Made by a program: the position numbers and the translations under genes
Part shown: positions 1-10,130 of the stretch, one piece after another
Layout of the letters: the number at the start of each line of letters is the position of its first letter
Position numbering within the stretch: position 1 is the stretch's first letter
DNA from: Pampus argenteus
Taxonomy: Eukaryota > Chordata > Actinopteri > Scombriformes > Stromateidae
Assembly: GCA_036937835.1 (NCBI GenBank)
Contig: CM072876.1
Location: forward strand, 8,621,501-8,685,500
Reading direction: 5' to 3'
Length of the DNA: 64,000 nucleotides
Notes under the pieces: generated by a model
The model's database searches: none
Seen by the model: only the letters and a program-made list of their open reading frames with translations
Told to the model about the DNA's origin: nothing

Positions 1-2479
1 ATAACGTGAAGGAGTGTTAAAACAGATGTGTGTCATGTATTTTGGCACTTCCTGATTAAAAGGTATGTGAAATGTACTAAAGGTACAAGAAACCTCTTTT
101 TCATTTTATTATCATTATCATAAATTATTGTGAGTCACGACTAATAATTCTTGATCAGTAATTTCTTAGTGAGCTCTTTGTGACACCAGAAAAGATAAAT
201 ATACACGAGACTCGCTGCCAGTAGACTTTGATTTCCCTACATGGGTCCGTTTGAAAATGTCAGTGTGATCATTAAAGAAGAAGAACAGAACAAAGGACAG
301 TCTTTTTTTTCCCTCAGACCAAAAGAACCAAATTACAAATGTAAAAGTGACCTAACCTCAAGGTGAAGTGAGGATAAAATAAACAAATTCATGTTTTATA
401 TCATCACTTAATGCAAAGCTGCATTAAAGGGTGGTTCATGTTACTAAAACCCTAAAAGTTGAATACGTATTTTCACTGCAATGACACATTCCTACATCAG
501 ACATCTAATTATCCATGACATAAAATGTGTATAATCCACTTTTAAGATAAACTGAACTGTGCCAGAAACCTGTCAATGTTGTTATCGCTTGGTTGCCGAT
601 TAGATGTCGATAAAAATCGTAGATATTTTCCATGCCCTTTAAAATTCTGCCTCCAGTGAAACATTGTTCTGCAGCAGGTATCATGAATCATTCAAAGCAG
701 AGCTGATCTGGATTACTGGGTGCCATCAGTAGCTGTCATGGATTTGAACCTCCATGATTAAGTGTGGATTTTTTTTTTTCTTCTTGTCAGTAAACCCACC
801 TGCCCGTGGCATTATTCCAGAGATATGTACATGTAAAAAATAAATAAATAAATAAAATAAAATATGGGGGATGCAAGTGAAAAAGTTCCCATTTATACCT
901 GCAGTTAAAATGCACTCTGTGGAGGTAAAACTGTCAACAAAACAAACATTAGATAGAGAAACTGTTGCATTTTTCCGTGGAAAGGGTTGTCTTTTATCTC
1001 TCTTTTGCAGGTCAACTGAAATCACCGTCATGTTTTTCCAGCTGTGTGCAGCTGCTGTGAACTGGGCCTCCATCAACATGGATGACGGGATGCAACAAAG
1101 AGTGGTGCTGTAGCTGTAGGCTTCAAAAAACAACAACTCCTCTATCTTCAGACAAGAATACTGGTTATTGATCATTCAGTAAAATACCAGAATAAGAAAA
1201 GATTCATGAAAATATTTATTTTGATTCAATAATTGCTTTCCTAGCTTCATTCCATCAAGCTGATTGATTTTTATTAAAATGTAATCAAGTATAGTATTTT
1301 ACTGACTAGGTTTTATGCACCTCTGTGTTTTCAGTGAGCACTGCTTTCTAGTTCAGTCTGAGTCAATCCTAAATGTACCAGAAAAAATAAAAACCAACAC
1401 TCCTGGAGACAGGAGACCTGCTGTATTCAATTTTCCAATTATCCACAGTCTGAAGCTTTAATGCAATTTTGAAAAACAAATATTTTAAATAGCTGACATA
1501 TTTCCACTCAAAATGACCTTATTTTACTGTGTAAATGTGTAAATGATAAACAATCCTTGGCCTGAATTCAACCTTATAAGACACTGATGACATGTAAATC
1601 CAAATAAGCTACTGGGATACTACATATGGCCATTAGTATAGATGAAAAACTAAGGAGCTTTTACAGAATACATTTTTAGTACTACTAAAATGTTCATTTT
1701 GCTGCAAATACAAAACAATTTCTAAATTTAGTTTAGTTTTTCATAATGTGTTACTCCACCCCTTTCTTCTCTAAACCACAATACTTTAAAGTCTGGGTTT
1801 AAAAAAAAACATCTACAGTCCATATTTTAATGGAGGCCATTCCTAGAATAAATGGGAAATGTATATCCAGCATGCATGGTCATAAAGACACTTCCTCCCG
1901 CGTTTTCACCACCAGAGCCCACAGATGTGAAGTAGATTACACCCCCTTTCTACTCCTCCTTTTGCAAGCCCCTCTTTCCACTGCAAAGAAAGAAATCATT
2001 CAGTTTGAGCCTTTTCTAAACACATCCCCCTCCCCTTCCATCTCCTTCCAACAGCAGACAGGGGCACACAGACAACCACACTCTCCAGCCAAACCCTAAT
2101 TGTGTGTGCGTGTGTCTGCATTTTTTTCCCTGACATGAAGAAGGACACGGAGTGAGTATTTGTTCTCTGTGCTTGTGAATAGTAGTCCTGAAGCCTCTGA
2201 ATCATTTTGCTTGACTGAAAAAGTGGAAGTAGCAGAATTTAGCAGTGAAAAATTACTGGAGTTCGGTAAGTTTTTTTTTTTTTTAATTTATAAAACTTTT
2301 AGTTTGAGTATAATGGGAGGCTGGGGCTTTCTCAGCTTGCGCTCCATTATTCAAAATAGACAAATATAACTTGAATTTACAATCAGCCTACTATTAAAAT
2401 TGCTTTAAAAGATTTACTTAAACAAAGAGGCGAACAAAGAGGCAACTTTTTTCTGTGTTAGATGATTTTTATTAACAAT
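1..2479. other. Intergenic DNA, no gene recognised
   Basis: AT-rich DNA with scattered stops in all frames. The open frames near 0.73-1.18 kb are short, overlap each other on opposite strands and show no domain or splice-supported continuation. Around 1.9-2.16 kb there is a pyrimidine-rich stretch, and a good splice-donor-like site (CG|GTAAGT) sits at 2265, which could end an untranslated first exon of the gene at 6.3 kb; this is only a possibility. Confidence 0.5.
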
Positions 2480-2932
2480 ATGCACAGTTGTGACCATAAT
2501 TATAAGCCCACGTATATGAAATTAGACAAAACTCTTGATTTTACCATAGAAATGGCCATTAACAACACTGATTTTCTTTTCTTTGACTTGGTAATAGTAG
2601 TAATAGTAGTCCCGCTCAATGTGTTCAAGTGCCCTGTTCCTTGAAGTCCTTTTATGCTGTTTGAATATTCGGGTGGCGCTAGAAAGCCAATTGACTGCAC
2701 AGGTGTGGTTTGAAAACTAATTGGCTAATTAGGTGTGTTAATGAAGGCAAGAATTCACATGGGGAAAATATTATTGATCACCTTACCATGGCAGATAAAA
2801 GCTACTAAAAAGCACTGCTGAATGTTTAATTACATTGAATTTTATCAACGCTGCAAACATTGGGAATAATTTTAGGAAGATATTCCATAATTACTGAGGG
2901 GGCTAATAATTTTGGTCACAAGTGTATATACA
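2480..2932. mobile_element. Non-autonomous Tc1-like DNA transposon (MITE)
   Basis: The left end (from about 2483) reads CAGTTGTGACCATAATTATA and the right end (about 2900-2925) is its imperfect inverted complement, TAATTTTGGTCACAAGTGTA, giving terminal inverted repeats of roughly 25-28 bp. TA dinucleotides flank both ends, as expected of the Tc1/mariner superfamily. The roughly 400 bp between the ends has no transposase frame, so the copy is non-autonomous. The exact ends are uncertain by a few bases. Confidence 0.75.
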
Positions 2933-5900
2933 GTATCTAGATATAAAAGTGTGTATGTGCATGTTCAAACTTTACCTTTATTTTTGATGAATGCTGAAAA
3001 ATGTGTTTCCACTTGACATGGTTCCCTATAATTTAACAGTACTGTATATCAACACTGAACCTGCAAGGCCTCTCTGAGCTGTAATGGCTCACTGCAAAAG
3101 ACCTGGTTGTCATAGTGACATTAAAGTGGTTGCATGTTGTGACACCTGTGACACACACCTGTTCAGACTTTGACAAGAGGAGCCACAAGGCTGCAGCCCA
3201 CTACAAACACTCAGATTACCTCTGACCCACGACTAAAGAGGATGACGCAAATTCAAGATTTACAACTAAAAGGCTGGAATAGAGAGATTTGATTGGTAAA
3301 TCTTGCAAATGACAATTTATAATTAAATGACAAACTCCAAATTATTTAAAGATTAAAGATTTTTGTCATGGCATTTTATCTTTATTAGATACAGAAAGGG
3401 TAATGAGTATTTTTCGGGCACAATCACAAAACAAGAATATAGCCTATCCTTTTTAGGGCTGCAAAGTCCAAGTTAACCAATAGTCCAAAACCATACTTAA
3501 GATTCATCAGTTATATGATTGGTGCATATTTGAACAAACTAATTAATTGTTTTTCCTCTTGTTTTTACTTTTTTAAGTGATTACGAACAAACAAGAACTG
3601 AAATCTTAGTGTTCTGAGCTTGTGGCAGAAAACTGCTTTTCTTCTGCAGGCAAGCTTCTGCTATTTTAAGCCTAAAGAAAAGTCAGCCTATAAAAGCTAC
3701 TTCACAATGACAGAACCTCCAGAGCAAAGCCAACAAAGGTCACTACAGGCCACAGAGAGTGTAAGACAAACACTGTTTCAACTCAACCATGAGACGCCTG
3801 TGTGGAAATTACGCAGACATTTTCCAAAGACAAAGGCAACTGCTCCTGCCAATCCGTGATACATGTCTGCCTCTAGTTAGCAGGGCTTTTAGAGACTGAA
3901 TTAATGTCACTAAATGTCCTTTGACTTGTGCCTTTTACTGCTGAGATGATAATTGAACACAGAGACAATAAAGTTAGATTTTAAGATGAATAGCATTTTC
4001 ATTTGGCTGTATTCTGTCATTAGGTTTGAAATGTCACTCTATGCCGTGAGTTTTTCATTTATCAACGTCCAAACGAATGCAGTAAAAGTTCAGAGTAGTA
4101 AAAGGTTTTGGACATGCTGTTGCCGTTCTTTAATAAAGCAGCTATAAATGATATTGCTTGTTTTATTCAACCAAAAATACCCCTTTTACACAGCATACTC
4201 TCATCATGGCATGTGCCAACACTGGAAAAAAAAATACTTTTTCAAAAATATTTTTTCTCTGTGAATGTTTCCTCCACACTGCACATGTAAATCAAAAGCA
4301 AATTTATTACACTAAAATCATGATCCAAGGCTCCTGGATTGCGTCTCTACTTGCAGTCACGACTCTTGATGCATATCTGAGGTCACCATATAAAGTAATC
4401 AGAAACAGAGGGAGAGAGAGAGAACAACCAATAGTTGGTTGTTTTATGAGTTTTGGGACACACCACAACTCATTTTAAAATAAATAGACAATTTGATGGT
4501 GTCCATTCTAGCAGCAGACGTTACTGGGTATTCATTCTGTGTTTCACAACAAAAAAAAAAGGTGCAATTCTACTGACTCAAATTTTCACTTCAGCTATGA
4601 GAAGCTGAAATAGTTTCAAAGTTGCTGGTCAAGTAAACTGGGTTACAGCTTAAACCAAATGTGCTCTGACAGCAGAAAGAGCTTTGCAATTCCTCTCGCT
4701 CGCAAACCTGGTTCATAATTTTAAACATATTTCCAGATGCAGAGAGGAGACATGTGGATGATGGCAGTCTGCAAAATGACAAAGTGACACTGTCGATGTT
4801 TGAATATACAGAAAGGCAGCAAATAGAGATTTAGCTAAAGCAGCTCACTCACTCTCTGTCCTCTTATGTGTCGTCACGATTTACAAGGTAAATAGATGTT
4901 TTGAAAGATCCCCAGACAGCCTGCCCGTTATCACAAACAACACAAACAAACACTGCTGCAAGGCCCTATGTCAGCTTTTACAGCTCCAGAGTGACACAAC
5001 TTGTGCATCTGCTACACCATGACCCAACCACAGAGGCCCTCTCCAGTAAAAAATGTTTCACACCAATGGTGTTGAAAAGCAGTCAAAAAAACATAAACTT
5101 TCCTGCAAAGTTTGCAGGAAAAGCAAAATTAAGCGATGTTGATGAGAATTTCCTTCTAACAAAAAGTTTTTGGTTTTTTTTTTCTCTTTGACATTTAAAC
5201 AGCGGTCCAGTACTATGCATAATCCATCTCTGGTAATGTGGGTCTTGAGGAAGGCAAGATCACTTACTCCGTTAGTAAAGTAACCTACACAACAGTTTTT
5301 CTTTAACAAATTTCATTAGACATGTATGTCAGAAAAAGGTAATGTTAGCTGATAAACTATATACTGTTATGAATGATCACTGCGAAAATATGCAGTGTGA
5401 CATTCAGAGTGTCACATTTTTGAGCCAAGACAGTATTAAGGATTAGATAGAGGCATTTTTATATTACTGTAAGGTACAGTGTGACAGACGGTATGAGGAC
5501 TGGGGGACTGTATACAATAAATGTCTTAAGGTCATGAGACACATTTAAGCTCCCTCCTTGTGTGCATTTAGCCTTTGAAACCACCAGAGTGTCTTTCTTT
5601 TGGCATAATAACTATCAACAATGTCTGTGTGATTTAAATGAAGCTGTAGAAAACAGAGAAAGAGAAAGTACCAGAACTGTGGTTTGTAGTTCTTTGAATT
5701 CACAGCTGAATCATATAAAAAATGTAAAATAAACTCAAGGAGCAGAGTGGAGAAGCTTTGATTTAAAGAGGTGAAAGTAGATAAATGAGGGCCCATACTG
5801 AATATTCCCTCAGTGCTTAAAGGTTCTGCAGACTTTTAACAATGTTTTTATACACTAATTTACATTTATTTAATCTTAGTATCTTGACATATTTGGTGAG

Positions 5901-6152
5901 TACCAGTTGGGATATCGGGTCAATTAGCTCATTTTGAAGGGTGTGATAATTATTCTCATGTCCATGGCCATCTGACTGTAACAAAATCCCCTTGGCAGCA
6001 ACACTAAAGCTCACTAACTAGTCTGTTACATCCTGTTTTTTTAAATCTCTACAGAAATGAAAGAGTACAAATAATATATTTGAGTTTTTTGTGGTTTTGT
6101 GTCAGATTATTTTTCTTATGAGAACTTAGAGGTTTTGAGTTGCTTGAAGATG
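2933..6152. other. Intergenic DNA, no gene recognised
   Basis: No exon with a recognisable protein and good splice sites was found on either strand. The stretch around 3.44-3.57 kb contains short phrases resembling the AATCGATTAATCG-type dispersed repeat found at 7.2 and 10.7 kb, but it is too decayed to annotate. Confidence 0.45.
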
Positions 6153-6235
6153 TATTTTGTTATCTTTGGACAGAGCCAGGCTAGCTATTTCTCTATGTTC
6201 AGTCTTTATGCTAGGCTAACCGGTCGCTTGATGTA
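6153..6235 (-). repeat. Dispersed teleost repeat A, fragment
   Basis: Carries the phrases GGACAGAGCCAGGCTAGC and ATGCTAGGCTAACCGG, which recur at 23.3, 27.5, 31.2 and 40.4 kb in one or other orientation. I know this as a common interspersed repeat of percomorph fish; its superfamily is unclear to me. It lies about 110 bp before the coding start of the next gene, probably in its first intron. Confidence 0.6.
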
Positions 6236-6346
6236 ACATTATATTTAATGGAATATTACCCAAAATGTCAAATTGCTTCTTCATCTGTTAATATCATATC
6301 TGCAAAAGCTATGCAGTCACTAACCTCCACCTCTTTCCAGGTTACC

Positions 6347-7708
6347 ATGTGGCGTTGTTGGATGCCGTTCATCTTGGCCTGGGCACTCATGGCAACCCCA
6401 ACACTCTGCCAAAGTGGGGATGGTGATTGGGGTTCAGGCTTCGACATTTACTCTGTGAAAACGGCTACCAATGACACATCCCAGGCAGTTGATGATGAGC
6501 CTGTGAAGATGAAAAACAACCATGACTGGATCACATCAACAGCATTCTCGCCATCACCCTCACCTATGTTGAACTACAATCCCCAACCAGACAAGTGCTC
6601 AGTCCACTTCAGCACCAGCACAGCTTCAGCTCGAAGGCTGAAGGCCCAGAAAGAGGAGTTGGCCTATCTGCAGGCCATCCAGCATGGAAACCAGGCAGTG
6701 ATGGAGAACTTGGTGCAGTACATGGGGGCAGAGCTGGAAGATCAGAGCTATGAAGACGTGATCAGGGAAAATATCATTGGCACCCAAGACGAAAACAAGA
6801 GCTGCCACGAGGTGGTCGAGAAAGCTGAAGAAGATCTAGAAAAGCAGCTGGCGGGGGACACGTTGGACGCCCTCGTTAGGATGCAGAGGTGAGTACAGCA
6901 AATTAGTTTTTCAAGTTAGTGAGTTTGTGCTGAGCTTCAGAAACTTTAAGGTTGAAATGTACAGAGCGTAGCTAAAAAAGATCAGAACAGAACAGAGATC
7001 TCTGCTCAAAGCGAGGAAATCATTTACCATTCATCAGGTAGTTGGCAATTTCTTTGATGGCTACTGTTTTATAGTTATTTTTGTCAACCAACTTACATGA
7101 AAGGAGTTTAATAGGATAATACAGATATGTGAAATTTAGCAATCATCAGTGTCTGAAAGCCTACAGAGCACCACTGGCAGAGAATATACCATCTATTAGG
7201 GTGGCAAGTAACGATCTAACCATTATTTTCTCGATTAATCGATTTCTCGTTTGTCTATAAAGTGCCATTGAAAATGTCCATTGTAATTGTGACACACTGT
7301 ATTCATGTTGCTTGTTTTTATCCAACCAACAGTCCAAAACCAAAGATATTCTGTTAATTATAAATGTGTTTACAAAATACCCTCTTGATGTCAATGTCAT
7401 TTACATAACCACTTAACAGGAACCATGTGTACCCCCACCCCCTTTTATAATGTATTGTTTACAGTATAAAATCCTCAAGTGCACTTACTCTTTCTCTCTC
7501 CACATCTGCCTGTTTCTTCCTCCCATCATTCCACCTATGATGACCTGGTCTGTTTGTCTTCTGGAGCAGAATCAGAAAAGAGTCCTTGGCCTTTGAAGAT
7601 ATGGTTCGTACTGCCACAGACATCGCCAACCGGCTGGATAGCTCGTCGCAGGCCCTGCATGCCTCGTTCACCAAGCAGCTGAAAGACATTGTCAAAATCC
7701 ATCACTGA
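6347..7708 (+). CDS. Secreted coiled-coil protein, family not recognised (2 coding exons)
   Basis: Model: join(6347..6888, 7570..7708), 226 residues. The donor AG|GTGAGT at 6889 and the acceptor GAGCAG| before 7570 join in phase 2, and the frame stays open to TGA at 7706. The ATG at 6347 lies six bases after a strong acceptor (CTCTTTCCAG), so an untranslated exon is expected upstream. Residues 1-22 form a signal peptide (hydrophobic FILAWALMA, then TLCQ). Residues 23-80 are acidic and Ser/Pro-rich, without predicted structure. Residues 95-225 are charged and helical with heptad-like Leu/Ile spacing, consistent with coiled coil. Possible N-glycosylation sites are N42 and N150; C84 and C153 could pair. 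No transmembrane segment or catalytic motif is seen. The AATAAA cluster 207 bases after the stop fits the 3' end. I cannot name the family; the exon structure and codon phase make the gene itself very likely. Confidence 0.82.
7193..7372. repeat. Dispersed teleost repeat B in the intron
   Basis: Contains TCTCGATTAATCGATTTCTC and CCAACCAACAGTCCAAAACC, followed by AAAGATATTCTG. These are hallmark phrases of an interspersed repeat I know from percomorph genomes. Related copies are at 10.73-11.05 kb and 32.45-32.60 kb. It lies in the single coding intron of the secreted coiled-coil gene. Confidence 0.6.
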
Positions 7709-7914
7709 AGACGTCCTGAATAGTGTTAACATGCAACTCACATCGTTCTCTAACTTGCAAATGTTTTGTAACTGTTGTGAGATCCAAATTAATTAGTCAT
7801 TTAAGGGAAATAAGACCTACAGCAATTATTTCACCTACACAGAGACACAACCTGGGTGTCAAGTTGACCATTATATGAAAACCATACGAGTCAACACAGT
7901 TAAGAAATTAAGAA

Positions 7915-7928
7915 AATAAATAAATAAA
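7915..7928 (+). terminator. Poly(A) signals of the secreted coiled-coil gene
   Basis: Overlapping AATAAA hexamers within AATAAATAAATAAA, 207 bases after the stop codon at 7708, on the same strand. A spacing of this size is normal for a short vertebrate 3' UTR. Confidence 0.55.
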
Positions 7929-8947
7929 AGCTTTGAGATAACACAGAAAGGGAATTGTGGGATTAATACTGGAGTTACAACCCTGTAACTTTTTTTTTTT
8001 TTTTTTTTTTTTTTTACATCCAGGCATTATCCCTGGAAGGGTGAAGTCAAACGTGGCAACAGTATGTGGTGCAGGTTTGAGCCAAGTTGAGTGTTTCTGG
8101 ATCACACTAGTTTGGCCTTTAGAAAGCAAACATAATGACTCTGTTAGTCTTCTCCAGAGGAAGCTAAGGATTGGCCATCTGGTTCCAGGGTAAGGATGGG
8201 GGCCAGGATATGCTCAGGATGACTGGTGTGTCTCAATGGAGATTTTGTTTTTGCTGTGAAAAGGGGACACGGTGGACACTGAGACAGACAAGAGATATTT
8301 GTAATTTGGAGAGAAAATAGTCAATAACCTATGGATAAAGGACAAAATACTGTATAAACTATAATACAATTCCCGTCATTAGGGGGGGAAAAAAAACGAG
8401 AAGGGACACTCACAAATGCACCATTAGGAAACATGATGAAGTTTTACCTCCTGATGCTTAATAGAATCGAAACCTGCATAAAGCTTAAAAAAAACAACCT
8501 GTCAGCAGTATTTAACTGTTCAAACATGTGAATCGTGCATTGATAATATCCATATCTCTTTAACCCTGCCAGGACTCAGAGAGATGGCTTTTATGTTATT
8601 ATTATTATTATTATTACGACATTGCAATGTACTGTATGACATGCTGTATGTTTCATTTAATAAACAGCATAAATCAACATAGTTTCCTTGCTTCAACGGC
8701 TTCATGTCAATACTTTGAAACTAAAACTTCACTAAGCGTTTTCATTCAACTACTCTGCCCTCTAGCTGTTTTACACAGAAATATCCCAACGGACGTCTGT
8801 TGAGCTGCATGTGTCATTCATCACTCATCTTTCAGTGTTTTATAAAATAAATACTGTAAACACTTTTGGAGCAAACAGGATCTAATATAAATCATTTGAC
8901 AGACAATTTCCAATATATGCAGAGTCCCACAGAGTATAGTGAACCCA

Positions 8948-8952
<5 letters not shown>
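7929..8952. other. Intergenic DNA with simple repeats
   Basis: Between the coiled-coil gene and the chrna2 upstream minisatellite. It holds a T26 run (7990-8015), a short (TTA)n tract near 8597-8616 and no recognisable exon. Confidence 0.5.
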
Positions 8953-8991
<39 letters not shown>

Positions 8992-9133
8992 TAGAGAGAG
9001 CAGTAGGGTGTGTGTGTGTGTGTGAGTGGGGGGGGGGGGACAGAGAGAGAGATTAAAAGAGAGAGAGAGGGAGAGAGCAGTAGGGTGTGTGTGTGTGTGA
9101 GTGAGGGGGGGGGAGACAGAGAGAGAGATTAAA

Positions 9134-9173
<40 letters not shown>

Positions 9174-9261
9174 GTAGAGTGTGTGTGTGAGTGAGAGGGG
9201 GGGGAGAGAGAGAGAGAGAGAGAGAGCAGTAGAGTATGTGTGTGAGTGAGAGAGGGGGGGG

Positions 9262-9303
<42 letters not shown>

Positions 9304-9333
9304 AGTAGAGTATGTGTGTGAGTGAGAGAGGGG

Positions 9334-9367
<34 letters not shown>

Positions 9368-9398
9368 AGTAGAGTATGTGTGTGTCAGTGAGAGAGGG

Positions 9399-9454
<56 letters not shown>

Positions 9455-9535
9455 GCAGTAGAGTGTGTGTGTGTGAGTGAGGGGGGGGAGAGAGAGAGAG
9501 CAGTAGAGTGTGTGTGAGTGAGAGAGAGAGAGGAG
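8953..9535 (+). repeat. Compound purine-rich minisatellite, eight units
   Basis: The + strand is almost pure purine apart from GT runs. A core of GCAGTAGAGTGTGTGTGTGA followed by GTGAG, a G-run and a variable (GA)n recurs eight times; the CAGTAG core is at about 9001, 9078, 9172, 9227, 9303, 9367, 9456 and 9501, so units are 45-94 bp. Length differences come mainly from the (GA)n part. It ends about 400 bp before the chrna2 TATA box. Long low-complexity frames on the - strand are artefacts of this array. Confidence 0.9.
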
Positions 9536-9931
9536 GAGGGACTGTTACCATATAGGTACCAGATGAAAGACACGACGTGTTCAGATGTGTCCTGTCCTCT
9601 TAAGGTGGATGCTATTTTGCGAACCTAGCAGACCAGAGTGGCCGGTTAAAATGGCTGCTAATCATGGGAAATAATTAATTTCGATTTAAAACTGGAGCGT
9701 AAATTCTTTGGCACCGTGCGTAAAAAGGCGCAATATAATGCAGAAATAAACAGGGCTATTTTCCATTTATTTTCTTAACATTACAATTGTATATGTAGTA
9801 CTATGAACTGAAGATACAGTGCTCGCTGTCATCCGGTCTGAGTGAGAAGTGTGACACAGCTATCGATGCTGGGCTTCAGCAAAAAAAAGAAAAAGAAAAA
9901 AAATACATTAAAGTTATTGGTCATACTCACT

Positions 9932-9958
9932 CCCCGCCCACTGATATAAAAGCAGCTG
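9932..9958 (+). promoter_or_regulatory. chrna2 core promoter: GC box, TATA box, E-box
   Basis: CCCCGCCC at 9932-9939, TATAAAAG at 9945-9952 and the E-box CAGCTG at 9953-9958 lie together about 150 bp before the chrna2 start codon. This spacing predicts a start site near 9975 and a 5' UTR of about 125 bases. The E-box next to TATA would suit a tissue-restricted bHLH input, which is inference. Confidence 0.65.
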
Positions 9959-10007
9959 TAGTAAGTGTAGTGATGAACTTGTACTGATATGCCTCCCAGT
10001 TGCGAAG

Positions 10008-10130
10008 ATGACAGATTTTGCTCACACATCACTCTTTCAAGATAACGTTGTGACAGTGGACTGCGTGCTCACCGGTGAAGTTGGACTATTTACAACCAGA
10101 AGATGGGATACACCCACCTGTTCCCTGTGA
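10008..10130 (+). promoter_or_regulatory. Upstream ORF overlapping the chrna2 start codon
   Basis: If transcription starts near 9975, the 5' leader contains ATG 9989 (18 codons, closed before the gene) and ATG 10008. The latter opens a 40-codon frame that runs past the chrna2 ATG at 10103 in a different frame and stops at 10130. Its context has A at -3. Overlapping upstream ORFs usually depress initiation at the main start; whether it is translated is not shown by sequence. Confidence 0.45.

Noticed and set aside
726..1175. 149-codon - strand frame and an 80-codon + strand frame overlapping it
   Set aside because: No domain, no signal of splicing and low-complexity Lys/Phe runs from A/T tracts.
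8953..9535. A CRISPR-like array of repeats and spacers
   Set aside because: The regular cores are separated only by dinucleotide runs of varying length, with no unique spacers, in a vertebrate genome.
9129..9573. Two - strand frames of 62-140 codons rich in Ser-Leu and Thr-His
   Set aside because: They are translations of the (GA)n/(GT)n minisatellite and have no complexity outside the repeat unit.
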